Positions 1 to 10,946 are shown, numbered from the stretch's first letter. The stretch: 27,099 bases of DNA from Asparagopsis taxiformis (GCA_030407315.1 JALQPE010001038.1:1-27099), one strand, 5' to 3'. The notes: generated by a model from the sequence alone, not told the origin. A program made the numbers and translations.

Positions 1-20
1 CCGGCTGTGGTTTCGCTAGA
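1..20 (-). rRNA. 28S rRNA fragment (3' side of the LINE insertion)
   Basis: Positions 3-20 read GGCTGTGGTTTCGCTAGA, the reverse complement of the highly conserved 28S stretch TCTAGCGAAACCACAGCC. That stretch lies just downstream of the classic R1 insertion site. The match stops at base 20, where the GC-rich LINE leader begins. The piece is on the same strand as the 28S segment at 6980-9255 and in the right order for its continuation, so both are read as one 28S gene split by the insertion. Bases 1-2 differ from the usual sequence. The fragment is short because the window starts here. Confidence 0.7.
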
Positions 21-235
21 AGCATCACTCTCCCCTTTCCCTTTCGCTTGGCTACGACGCGCTGTGCGGCCGCGTGCGACGCGCGCGAGCGAGCGAGAAG
101 CGCGCGCGCCCGCTCCGAAAATCCCTCTGGTAGCCGCCCGGTAACCAGGGGGGAACTTGCAAGTTGCGATTTGATCAAACTAACACGTGTTGTTTTTATT
201 GTTAATTTTTCTAATTAACGATAAAATTCTTGCAG
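21..235 (+). promoter_or_regulatory. LINE 5' leader, GC-rich, ending in a 3' splice-site-like tract
   Basis: Bases 50-125 are dominated by CG dinucleotides (GACGCGCGCGAGCGAGCGAG, GCGCGCGCGCCC), as expected of a 5' UTR with an internal promoter. From about 188 the composition switches abruptly to T-rich DNA ending TTCTTGCAG at 235, which looks like a polypyrimidine tract and 3' splice acceptor. No convincing donor was fixed; CCGGTAACC near 140 is one possibility. No start codon can be assigned to ORF1 in this stretch. Confidence 0.35.
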
Positions 236-2419
236 GTTGCACCAAGCCTGACAATGTGTACAAGTGGCAGTCAGTCCCCGCCCCCGGGAAGGCGCAAACT
301 GACGACGTCACTACGCCGACCGAGAACCACGCGAACCCGTCAACCTCAGAAACGGAAACTATCTCCGATCCGGTTACCGCCTACCCGAAATCCCTGATGA
401 CGTCAGTCCGGGCTCAGCTCAAACCCTGGCCATAACGGGTACAGAAATCGAGGGCAATGCCCTACCCTTAAACGCCCAGAGGACATTTGTACTACCACTC
501 CATCGTCATCAGATGATGACGAGACGGAGAATGATAACGGTGACACGTACATGCCCCCGTCCCATAACCAACATGCCCAGAAGAATCCGATGAAACGGAT
601 CACCAGAGCAGCGGCGCGATCTAGCCGGCAGGAGTCCCCGAGAACCAAGGCCGCTCCGTCAGCAGGACAGCCCAAACCCCCCGTCCGCCCCCACCGGTTC
701 CCTCCGCCATAACAAAGACAAGCTGCAATCCACCGAAAACCGCGCGCTGAACAAGCCACAGTCGACAAACGCAATGGAACTAGCACAAAGAAACAAAGCT
801 CGTACTGCACCGATCTTTCGTCAGCAGAAGAGATGGAATGGTCAGCTGGGGAGGCCGACACACCCCCAGCGGATTGCTTCCGGTGTGCGAAATAAGACAC
901 AAGAACGCATTTCGAAAAGCTCAAACGCAGGAGTAGCCTCGACTCAGGCACAATCAGCCACCAAACCAAGGAAACGTATGGAAAAAAGGACCCAAGCCGA
1001 AAGGGAAATGTTCGAGAAAGTACGGACAACACTAGAATGCCCACAGGACGGATGTCGGTCGATAGGAATGTGGCATGTGAAAGGGGCATGCGATATACTC
1101 TGCACAGTATGCAAACTACGAGTCACCAGGAACAGGTACAATGATCTTATTGGGAAGCATATCGACGCCGAAAATGGCGCCAGCCACCGATCCACACCGC
1201 CCCTTTTGCCAAATACGGTAAAAACCACTGTGACCTCACCGGAGAGTCAGCTGGCGAAACTTGAACAACTCTGTCTACAACAAAATGCCCAGCTCTCCCA
1301 GCTAATGGCAATCCAAACAAGGCAGCAGGAGCGAATTGACCAGCTAACTAAAATTGTTGACGCGCAACGTAAACAAATTGCCTCACTCCAGAAGACTCAT
1401 CTCACCGACGCTGACTCGGACGCAACTGCTACTGTCCCATGCCTACAGCCCGACCAGCCTGAGATCAACACTGAACCTAGAAGAACCCAGTTGCCACTGG
1501 AAACAAGCAGTGCACAGCGACCGTCATACCGAGACGCAACCGCAGCGACAATTCTCCAAAACCACCAAGATCTGGCGCCCGTCACATTCCATGGGCGCAG
1601 GTCACTGAATCAACAGAGTTTACAGCGCTATCTAGACCCCAGCAAGAGGCCATCAAAAGAGCACAAAAAGCGCTCGCCCCTCTATCTCGCAAGGCGGCAT
1701 CGACCACAGCACAAACTGAGCCCGCGCCAGTCGCTCTATACTTTGGCAATTGCAGGCGAGCCCCGTACCGCACAGTCTATCAGAGCCTGAACAGACTAAT
1801 TCATCGGAAGAATCTCCTGGGAATTTCATTTATCGGACATGACATTATCGAAATCCTCATTGCAAAGCACTCGGTGACCGCTACACTCCAAAAAATGCGG
1901 TTCATGAAATGGATGCACCTTCCCGACTATGACCCCGAAACACAGGACGGACACACGATACGGGCGACACAACCGAAGATGTCAAGCGAACAGCGAGTAC
2001 GTGCGATATATACACGCTGGTACAACGCATGGCTTCATACAAGAAGTGACACTGCTCGCCGATGGTACGCCGCACAAGGTACCCGCCTCGCCACAACACA
2101 CGCCGCACTATTCACTGGAGAACCTGAACGGTTGTCTTTTGAACAATACAAAAGCATAAAGCTGGCAAGGATGAATGAGGCAACAGTTGCCCTCCGTGCA
2201 GAATCAAGGAGATGCCCGGACTCGCCGCCGGAATGGACAGTAGTTAGGAGATCAACGGCATCGGCCGCAAACGAAAAGGAACACACTGCGGAGCACCCAA
2301 CACCACTTCCTAGCGCTACGCCACCTCCACCAACCGCGACGATGGAGGTAACCCCAGAGCAGCCTGCAGAACACGCACCTGCCGCAGCCGAGGACAACGT
2401 GGTTCCCATTACCAACTAA
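236..2419 (+). pseudogene. LINE ORF1 (RNA-binding/chaperone-type protein), frame-broken
   Basis: The ORF1 reading moves through different frames. One covers about 236-433, a second about 480-710 (acidic then Arg/Lys-rich, ending at a stop), a third 774-1590, and a fourth about 1590-2419. In the segment starting at ATG 774, a Cys cluster lies at residues 89, 94, 106, 110 and 113 (zinc-knuckle-like). A Gln/Leu heptad coiled coil spans residues 158-207, the usual trimerisation element of LINE ORF1 proteins. At about 1590 the sense passes to another frame, with a conserved-looking C-terminal domain containing ALYFGNCRRAPYRTVYQSL and GISFIGHDIIEIL. A Pro/Ala-rich acidic tail ends at TAA 2419. ORF2 begins 5 bases later. 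The pieces line up as one protein, so this is a decayed gene rather than several small ones. Confidence 0.7.
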
Positions 2420-2423
2420 ATCC

Positions 2424-5078
2424 ATGCTGATCATGTACCAAAACGTCAGCGGCCTAGCGTCGTCAGTTGATGCCCTTACCCAAGCAATTATTCTCCATCA
2501 ACCAGACGTTATCTGCCTGACTGAAACGTGGGGTACCTGCCATCGGCAAAACCAGGTACAACGAATGCCTCCAAAATATCAAAAAATGGGCGAGAGGACG
2601 TTGCATAATATGCGGCGACTGGAACGCCCGATCTCAATGGTGGGATAAAGCTACAAACCCCGCTGGTAAAGAACTCGCAAAGTGGGCCGTCAACGGAAAT
2701 TTCACGATAGCAGCCCCACCAGAACCCACGTTTCGCACAAGCCGGGGCACAAGCACAGTGGACCTCCTGCTAGCCCGGGGATGGTCATCGTCAATGCCTG
2801 AAATACTTCATGGGACCTGGAACGAAAAATCCGATCATCTACTGGTGAAGTGTGTAGTCTCACGAGAAACGCAACAACACACTAACTCACCCCCGCCATC
2901 ATTGCTGGCGAACGCCGAAAAGCGGAAGATCGCGGCTCAGTTCTACGCGTCAGCTCTTCCCACGGCGCGAGCACGGATCGAACAAACCAAGACCGAAAAA
3001 CAGCTTCAAGAGGCGGTAGACTCCTTAGTCGAATGCTCCTGCGGCCCTGGTCGCTCATGACGGCTCCCCGACCAACACGCTTCCGTCCTGGATGGTCACC
3101 ATCACTTGAAAAATTAGCCAAGAAGCGCTCTCGCCTTCTAAGACACCACCGTCCGCAGAGTCAAATGCGAGAAGAGATACGACAACTCGATCGGGCCATA
3201 AAAAGACAGTTCCGAAGAAACAAACGGAGACTTGAAGCACATGCCATCAACGAGATGGGTCAGCGGGATTTTCGACACGCGGCCGAGGCAATGAGGTTCA
3301 TATCGCAAAACGACAAACCCAGAAATACTGTCGATCCGGACGTATTCACGGCGTTCTTCGCTAAACAACAAGTACATGACGCCCAAATACAAACAAGCCA
3401 GTTCACAGTGCCGCCCTCGTTCAAGAAATATCTGAATCACGCACTCAGCAGCTCAAAAAATGGGAAAGCCCCAGGCCCCGACGGAATCCGTAACGAAATG
3501 CTACGCCTCCAACCGCAGCTCTCCGTTGCCATCCTCCAGACACTATGGGCAAAAGTGGGAGAGATTGGATACTTGCCGACACAACTCCGCAGCGGTACAA
3601 TCGTGCCTATCCATAAGAAAGGAAGTACAAACGAACCCCATAATTATCGCCCAATTATACTATTATCACATGTGCGCAAGGTTATCTCCGGCGCGATTGG
3701 GCTCCTGGTCCGCGCTCACTACACCCCACACCGCAACCAATGGGGTTTTACCCCAGGGACTAGCACGGAGGACGCTATCCTGGCTGCAGACGACAGCATT
3801 CGCAGCGGGCATCGCCATCTTGCGGTGCTAGACCTGAAGGGTGCATACGATTCGGTCCAAAGGGACCAGCTGCTACGAATATGCCAAAACTCCCTACCCC
3901 CAATGGTCACTCAGATGCTGCCGGCGCTACTAGAATCACAAATCGCGCGAACGAAGGGACAAAAGCGGAACCTCAGCGCAAAGATATCAATGGGCGTCCC
4001 CCAAGGAGATAGACCCAGCCCTGATCTTTTCAATATATTCATGGACACGCTACTGAATGCGCTTGATCAAGTCCCCCCAAGCCTTTCATCTCATCCTGCT
4101 AACGCATATGCGGATGACATCCTTCTCCTCGCAAGATCTGCTAACGGACTCCAGACTTTGCTAAAAATTGCCACCCAATGGAGCGATTCGCACGCGATGA
4201 CCTGGAACGCGAGCAAATGTAGTATCCTAATCCCGGCAGAGACGAACGCCAACGTGACTCTGGAAGATACAATAATTAATCGCCAGATAGAGGCCGAGTA
4301 CCTCGGAATTACGATCACATCGTCCGGGACTTCTGACTTACGTAACCGGGAAAGAACCATCAAAGCCCTCGACATATTCCGCTCTATTCGACAGAAGATA
4401 TCTCTGCCGCTACATGCACGAAGAATGATTGCCACCTGTTACATTTACCCCGCAATGACATACGGCCTACAAGTAACGCCTATGACAATAGTCCATACGC
4501 GTCTTGCTCAGAAACTAGACGAAGCAATCCTCCCATGGGTACTCGGTATCGGAAAGTGCTCCTCTTCACAGGACCTGGCAAGAATGAGAGCGTTGGTTCA
4601 CATTCCCAGCCTTCAAGCACGCAGAGACAAAATAATAATGACGCGAGTGAAAGCCATACGTAAGTGGTTAGGAGATCGGTCACTTGGAATGCTCACGCGG
4701 TTGCGCAAGCGTCAAACCCTGCGGCTCTTACAAAGACAAACGAAACAGACGGACACGACTGCAGACCCAGCAGTGAAAGAATGGTCTGGTGCCATCACAA
4801 CAGCACGTCACATACCAGGCGTACGCCAAAAAGGCCCTCAGGTGCTTACGCTGAATAATATCCCAGAGCGGGCGCGCCGCGGTGCAATTCTGTGGTACCT
4901 CAACCGCTTTCCTCGCAGAGGACAAGAACGACCGCCAGAACGATGTATGAGACAGTGGAGCAGCCTGCTCACAACAGAGACCAATTGGACACAATATCAG
5001 CGCAAAAGATTCATCCAGCTCGCAGAGAAATGTGAAAGCAAGGATGCGCGGCCCCAAGCACCAACTCGCGGAAATTAG
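2424..5078 (+). pseudogene. LINE ORF2: AP endonuclease (deleted) plus reverse transcriptase
   Basis: Starts at ATG 2424. The endonuclease opens with YQNVSG and LTETWGT (metal-binding Glu), then jumps to CGDWNARSQWW and SDHLLV in another frame. The roughly 60-90 residues normally between them are missing near 2536-2557. A second frame change at 3020-3090 leads into a 681-codon open frame (ATG 3033 to 5078). RT motifs in that frame are KAPGPDG (145-151), NYRPI (204-208), motif A VLDLKGAYDS (265-274), motif B GVPQGD (321-326) and motif C YADD (359-362). All catalytic Asp residues are present. No RNase H motif was recognised in the C-terminal third, which has an RARRGAILWYLNRF segment. The family nicks target DNA and primes cDNA from it; this copy could not do so because of the endonuclease lesion. 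Confidence 0.85.
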
Positions 5079-5157
5079 ATCAGATATGAACGCCAACAAA
5101 CAGACCAATCATAATGCGCCATCACCTCCTAAGACACCTGAGACGCCTACTCACAAT

Positions 5158-5360
5158 CAGAAACACGGGGCGTCCACTAATCTCGAACAGCCAAACATCC
5201 TGCTGCAAACATACACGACGGCGGTGACTCAACCACATCATGCCATTCACACAAACCGGATCAAAGGCAGAAACACGGGGCGCTCGCTGTCATCCCGACA
5301 CAACCAACCATATTGATGGAACCATACACGACGGCGGTGACTCAACCACTTCACGCCATA
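5158..5360 (+). repeat. Two-copy direct repeat of about 110 bp in the LINE 3' region
   Basis: CAGAAACACGGGGCG occurs at 5158 and 5268. ATACACGACGGCGGTGACTC occurs at 5211 and 5324, each time followed by AACCAC and a TCA.GCCAT variant. The spacings of 110 and 113 bp show a tandem duplication with small indels. It lies just after the ORF2 stop codon. No open frame of interest crosses it. Confidence 0.8.
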
Positions 5361-5903
5361 CTCTAGATCCCGATCGAATAATCGGCATCTTATCAGTAAC
5401 CTTCAGACTCAACAATCAAGACTCAGTGGCGATTCGAGCGACTACCACACTTCCTCTTACACAATACCGACTTACCTTCAACAAGGTGACAAGACAGCCG
5501 CTCCCTACTCAGCGACAAGACATACAATAACGGCAGAATTAGCTGATGAACATGATCGATCCAGCGACGATACAATCCGATTCCCAAATGCTCCACCACA
5601 GCCACCCACAAGTTAACAGCAATACCCGCCGAATGACACAACAAAAGCAACCCAAACAGAACAGGCCCGAAAGCGGCAAACCAAGCTCTTATTTTGCCCT
5701 GCACGGACCCAACATGACCGTCCCTGTAACTGACACATAACACTGCGCCTACCCGTCGCAATAGGGTACGGAATTATGCTGAGTCGAGTGCATCAAATCG
5801 TTAAGGGATGCGAAAGACAGGACAGACATCGGCGTGCGTTATGAAAGAATGGAGACACCGCGTAATCTCCTGGATGCCTGGTTGATGACTACTCTTGAGA
5901 CAT

Positions 5904-6480
5904 GTGACGGTGACTGGTAAGTTCTTAGGAAATGCGACCGAGACCGGTAAGTTCTTAGGAGATGAGACGGTGACTGGTACAGCCTGAGGAGATGGGATGG
6001 CGACGGCAAAAACAAGGGAGAGCAAGCTGTAGAATGGTGGAGAAAACAGACAAGATACATGCCCTCATACCCAGCAAGTTGCGTTGCTTAAACAAGACAC
6101 TGGTGGCCGCGGCGTCACAACCATGATACGCAATATGTTTTACAGCATAGAACGCAGAAGCCTTATCTGCTTGCTATACACGAACTCGACTAGTATGAAA
6201 CAGGTCAGTTAATTGCAACGGCTCATATGGTACTGGCAAGTTATTTGTGGCGGGTCATATAGAACTCGCAAGAATTTGTAGCTGGCCAGCAACTACGACG
6301 ACTCATACGGTACTGGCAAGTTAACTGTGGAGACTCAGGTTATACGGGCAAGGAACTGTGACGACTAATACGGAACTGGCAAGTTAGTTACGATTGATAT
6401 TGAGCTGGCAAAAAATGTGGCGATCCACATGCAACTTGCAATTATTCGTGACGGTGCAGAGGGACAGTTTGACGACGCTT
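5904..6480 (+). repeat. Degenerate 30-31 bp tandem repeats with CTGGTAAGTT / CTGGCAAGTT core
   Basis: Three 30-bp units at 5904-5995 share GACGGTGACTGGTAAGTTCT and AGGAGATG. A second, more diverged run at 6215-6480 has about eight units of roughly 31 bp around CATACGGTACTGGCAAGTTA and a GTGG/CGAC boundary. The intervening 200 bp is unrelated. More copies of the core occur at 6725 and 6797. The rest of 5361-6592 contains no gene that I can support. Confidence 0.7.
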
Positions 6481-6592
6481 TCCCGTCAATAGGCTGACCA
6501 AATTGAACAGCATAGCGACCTGCAAACAATTGTGAGGCAAAGCACTGTTTGTCCCAATCATGACAAATGGAGAACTAATGCCCTATCATGCA

Positions 6593-6618
6593 ACGGAGGG
6601 GCTGAATAGCCCCTCCGT
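6593..6618. repeat. 11-bp perfect stem-loop in the LINE 3' region
   Basis: ACGGAGGGGCT, loop GAAT, AGCCCCTCCGT: eleven consecutive Watson-Crick pairs, mostly G:C. It could be an RNA structure of the LINE 3' UTR. There is no T-run behind it. Confidence 0.85.
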
Positions 6619-6937
6619 CTCCTTCACCGCCCAGCGGGAAGGATGCACCGCGACATGGCGGTACAGCGGGTTCAATTTTGTTCGTCAGAGTGACAAATAG
6701 AACGGACAACAAGGCTGACATGGACTGGTAAGTTCATAAGGACAGTTGTCCTGAAAATCTGGAAATTTTAATTTTTGCAATTTTTGCAAATTTGAACTGG
6801 TAAGTTTTTACTGATAGCTTAGCAGTAGTCTACCCTACTTAGATTGCTGTAGCTGGACACGTGTAGTAGGATTGGTGCCTGTTGCTCACTTTTGGGAAAG
6901 TGGCGCCAATTAAAATAAAATTCGGAGTCTTTTTGGC

Positions 6938-6979
6938 TCCACGTGGCGCGGGCGGCCTGCGGCCGCCGCGCCACGTGGA
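6938..6979. repeat. GC-rich terminal hairpin at the LINE/28S junction
   Basis: The left arm starts TCCACGTGGCGCGG and the right arm ends CCGCGCCACGTGGA. Together they form a 19-bp stem with one bulged G and loop TGC. Bases immediately after it (ACTAATTAGATGACGAG) are 28S. A smaller GGAG/CTCC hairpin lies just upstream at about 6924-6940. This may be the 3' terminal structure recognised by the element's RT, or non-templated/foldback DNA formed at the insertion point. Confidence 0.8.
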
Positions 6980-7002
6980 CTAATTAGATGACGAGACACT
7001 TC

Positions 7003-7033
<31 letters not shown>

Positions 7034-7963
7034 TGTTTACCCGCGCTTGATTGAATCTCTTCACTTTGACATTCAGAGCACTGAGCAGAAATCACATTGC
7101 GTCAACATCGGTCACGACCCTCGCAATGCTTTGTTTTAATTAAACAGTCGGATTCCCTTTGCCCGTTGCAGTTCTAGTGCGCTGCACGCCGCGGGCGCCA
7201 CCCCGTTGCGAGTCACGCGCAGTACGCTGCGGTAGGCAGGCCGTCTTGCGACAGCCCGCCCGCCGAGCACACCACACGTAGCACAGCGGCGGGGTTGCCA
7301 ATCCCGCGCAGCACTAGAGCCAACCTTTTTCCCAAAGTTACAGGTCCAATTTGCCGACTTCCCTTATCTGCATTGTTCATATTGAGTAGAGGCTGTTCAC
7401 CTTGGGGACCTGATGCGGTTATCGGTACGTCACGGCGTGGATTGTTCACTTCAGCAGACAAAGTTTCAAGGGCTGTCGACAGCGATCTGGACGCCGGAAA
7501 AGTCCGGCGCTCTGCCCGGGCACGCGTGTTTCTCCCGACAAGCGGATTCCACACAGCGCACCCTGACGTCAAACAGAAAAGATAACTCTGCCCAGAGCTG
7601 TCGCCAACGTGTTTGTCTCAAACGGCGTCACCGCCTCCACATCCGTGTGCAGGAATGTCAACCTGCTTCCCTTTCGCCAGAAAAATTCCCGAGAGAATAA
7701 ACCAGCAGCTTAGGAACGACTCACTTATGCCCAATCAATGTTCACATAAAACCCTTCCCCGCTTCACCCTTCAAGGTTTGTTCACCCACTTGAATATTTG
7801 CTACTACCACCAAGATCTGCACTCGCGGCCGTTCCACCAGTGATTGCCCACCGGCTTCTCCACGGCCGCCACGCCCTCCTACTCATTCGACGAGTTGCCA
7901 ATTCGTCAAACGGTGTGGTCTCGGCCACCCGCTTCAGCGCCATCCATTTTCAGGGCTAGTCCA

Positions 7964-7997
<34 letters not shown>

Positions 7998-8312
7998 ATT
8001 CCGACTTCCATGGCCACCGTCCTGCTGTCTCGATGAACCAACACCTTTCGTGGGGTCTATAAGCGGGCAGTTGGGCGCCTTAACCACACTTCCGGTTCAT
8101 CCCGAATCGCCAGTTCTGCTTACCAAAAGTGGCCCACGGGGCCGACGTTTTTCTTGGCGCCGCTCAGACCTGCAGCGGCGCCCTTGCGTATTGAAAGTTT
8201 GAGAATCGTCTGAAGGCCAGAGGCCCCCAAATACGCTAATCATTCGCTTTACCACACAAAACAACAACCATATATTAGCTCTTTTTCACGTCGTCGGCCC
8301 GCTATCCTGAGA

Positions 8313-8350
<38 letters not shown>

Positions 8351-8888
8351 AGTCTTTCGCCCCTATACCCAAGTTTGACGAGCGATTTGCACGTCAGCAC
8401 CGCTTCGGGCTTCCACCAGAGTTTCCTCCGGCTTCACCCTACTCAGGAATAGTTCACCATCTTTCGGGTACCAGCACAACTGCTCTAGGTCGGACACGCA
8501 ATCAGAGATCGCGCGCCGCCCCAAATTGCAACAACTTTGTCATTCTGAAATTATGGAATTACCGCCATCTTTCGCTTTCACTTCGCCCACAGGCTTTGAC
8601 ACCCTCAGACTCGCAGCTGTGCTAGACTCCTTGGTCCGTGTTTCAAGACGGGTCGTATCGCGTCGTCACCCTGCCGTCCTCACGTGCCGCCGCAAAGCAG
8701 CACGGAGCCCTCAGTCCGCAGCAGCCTTGCAATCAGCCACCACAAACCCACAGCAGACGGAGCCACCGGTGCCACTACACCCGCCGAAACAGGCTGAACA
8801 CACCGGCGCCCACAGTTACTGCAACGCAATCCGCTTCCCTCACAACGGTTTCAGATTCTTTTCACCCTCTTTTCAAAGTGCTTTTCAT

Positions 8889-8920
<32 letters not shown>

Positions 8921-9169
8921 TTCCAGCAGTATTTAGCCTTCGATGAAATTTACCACCGATCTTAGAGCAGCATTCCCAAGCTACCCGACTCATTCGAGAC
9001 AGCCCTGTACGGCACGCCCTGTGCAGGCTGGACGGGGCTCTCACCCTCCACGGCGAACATTTTCATGTCACTTACCTGCACTGACGCACCCAGGCTGCTC
9101 ACATTACAACGGCCGCACCGCGGACGGCACGGCCTTTTCATGTTGGGCTCTTCCCGCTTCGCTCGCCGC

Positions 9170-9200
<31 letters not shown>

Positions 9201-9255
9201 ACCGCTTAATTATATGCTTAAATTCGGCGGGTCGCCTTGTCTGATTTGAGATCCA
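6980..9255 (-). rRNA. 28S (large subunit) rRNA, 5' two-thirds, interrupted
   Basis: Reverse-strand reading begins near 9255 with CTCAAATCAGACAAGGCGAC and the AATTTAAGCATAT motif that opens eukaryotic 28S. It continues through landmarks such as GGTGGTAAATTTCATC, GTGAGGGAAAGATGAAAAG, ACCCGTCTTGAAACACGGA and GACAGCAGGACGGTGGCCAT. It ends in AACTATGACTCTCTTAAGG and CGTCATCTAATTAGT, where the LINE starts. The remaining 28S would lie left of the window beyond the fragment at 1-20. Short open frames inside are chance. Several bases near the break differ from sites that are normally invariant. Confidence 0.95.
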
Positions 9256-9814
9256 ATGCCAAACATTAATATTAATATGCTCAGTTCCCTTTTTAATATT
9301 ATGTATGATTATAATATTTCCCTTCATGTGTGCGATGGTGATGTTAAATTAACGCACGAGGCGTCAATTTCGCGTTAACATTAACGTTGGCAAGACGTTA
9401 ACATTAACGCATATAAGAATCTCGTTAATTTCCCGCTGCAGACATCATCACCACCGTCAATCACACACACTTGGAAAGCTCGCACACACGCTACCCATCC
9501 CGCGCCCTTCGCAACCGCCCATATCCCAGCCAGAGGGAGCAACCCCCCCAGCCGAAACACAGACCCCGCCAGCTCGCCACATACAGACACCACCGCTCGT
9601 CAACGATTAAATTAATTCGCAGCAGCATCCAGCAGCAAGCCAGTAGGTAAGTCACTCCGGTCGGTAAAGACTCTCACGTGCGCACACCAGCTTCTCATTT
9701 TCAGGCGACCGACACCTTGCGGCACGGACACGCCCATTAGTCGCGTTTAACGCCGCGTGGGGTTGCCCCCTCGTGGCACGCGTTAACAAGTTTATACCAT
9801 CTTCGATTTTTTCA
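9256..9814 (-). other. ITS2
   Basis: The spacer lies between the 5.8S 3' end and the 28S 5' end, about 560 bp. It is AT-rich next to 28S (AACATTAATATTAATATG) and contains a local direct repeat GTTAACATTAACG at 9374 and 9397. The exact processing sites are not visible from sequence alone. Confidence 0.85.
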
Positions 9815-9973
9815 TGCACGGACACTCAAACAGACATGCTCGCAGGATTACCCGCGAGCGCAACTTGCGTTCAAAAATTCGATGATTCACGAGTTCTGCA
9901 ATTCGCGTTATCTCTCGCGTTTAGCTGCGTTCTTCATCGATCTGGAAGCCAAGACATCCACCGTTGTGAGTTG
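9815..9973 (-). rRNA. 5.8S rRNA
   Basis: The reverse strand contains CAACGGTGGATGTCTTGGCT, GATCGATGAAGAACGCAGC, GAATTGCAGAACTCGTGAAT and CATCGAATTTTTGAACGCA, the universal 5.8S landmarks, ending CATGTCTGTTTGAGTGTCCG. Length is about 159 nt, which is normal. The ends are set by family comparison and could be off by a few bases. Confidence 0.95.
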
Positions 9974-10250
9974 TGTTTTTGTTAATTAATTGTTTTGTTT
10001 TTTGGGTTCGGTTTGTTTAAAATAATGAGTTTGGATAATTGTTCACGTTAAAAAATTTGTTTTCGCAACCTCAGAGACAGATACACTCTCGGACCGGGAG
10101 ACAACAGAGGCTTTGCAGGGCAATCACCCCCCACGCGGCACGGCAAGCTGACAAATCCCCGGGGCTACCCGGAAACCCATCCTCTCACCACACTGTCATC
10201 CCCCACCACACGACTTCTCTTTCCAGTTCTGCTGCTGCTTCTCTCTTTTG
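9974..10250 (-). other. ITS1
   Basis: The spacer between 18S and 5.8S is about 277 bp. It is T/A-rich next to 5.8S (forward-strand TTGTTTTTTGGGTTCGG) and CA-rich towards 18S. No gene or intron is seen. Confidence 0.85.
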
Positions 10251-10308
<58 letters not shown>

Positions 10309-10390
10309 GTGATAAGGTTTGACCAAGTTTAGGCCACGCAGTCCGTGTCGCCACAGTCCACGCAGCCCTCCCGAGGCCTCACCGGACCAC

Positions 10391-10437
<47 letters not shown>

Positions 10438-10895
10438 TTCAGCGCGGGTTGATGACCCGCGCTTACAAGGTATTCCTCGTTCAGGAGGGAAAATTGCAAC
10501 CCTCAATCCCCATCACGAGCGGATTTCGAGATTCGGAAGAGCTCTCGCCCATCCTCACCCGTTGACCCGCTCAGTGTAGCACGCGTGCGGCCCAGAACAT
10601 CTAAGGGCATCTCAGACCTGTTATTGCCTGGAGCTTCCGCGGGCTAGACGCCCGCAGTCCGTCTAGGAAGGCCGCCTAGCTACCGCAAAAGCAGTAACTG
10701 CGCCTAGCTAGCACGCCCAGGTCTCGCTCGTTAACGGAATTAACCAGACAGATCACTCCATCAACTAAGAACGGCCATGCACCACCAACCATAGAATCAA
10801 GAAAGAGCTCTCAATCTGTCAATCCTCACTATGTCCTGACCTGGTAAGTTTTCCCGTGTTGAGTCAAATTAAGCCGCAGGCTCCACACCCGGTGA

Positions 10896-10946
<51 letters not shown>

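Larger units (their letters stand above)
21..6979 (+). mobile_element. Degenerate non-LTR (LINE-type) retrotransposon inserted antisense in 28S rDNA
   Basis: Both edges abut 28S sequence on the reverse strand while the reverse transcriptase reads on the forward strand, so the element opposes rRNA transcription. The order is a GC-rich 5' leader, ORF1, ORF2 with AP-type endonuclease and RT, then a 1.9-kb 3' region with tandem repeats and hairpins. Several frame changes and an endonuclease deletion show that the copy is dead. The stretch of 28S normally lying between the two flanks (about 47 bp by the conserved consensus) is missing, so insertion came with a target deletion rather than a visible target-site duplication. 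No poly(A) tail is seen. The 5' edge is firm. The 3' edge assumes that all sequence up to 28S belongs to this one element; a second insertion between 5079 and 6979 cannot be excluded. The clade is not assigned. Confidence 0.72.

Noticed and set aside
5801..6060. Reverse-strand Ser/His/Leu-rich repeat protein
   Set aside because: It is a translation of the 30-bp tandem repeat; there is no independent sign of coding.
1..6979. R1 or R2 element
   Set aside because: Orientation is opposite to the 28S gene and the two flanks do not coincide with either canonical cut pair; the AP endonuclease also excludes R2.
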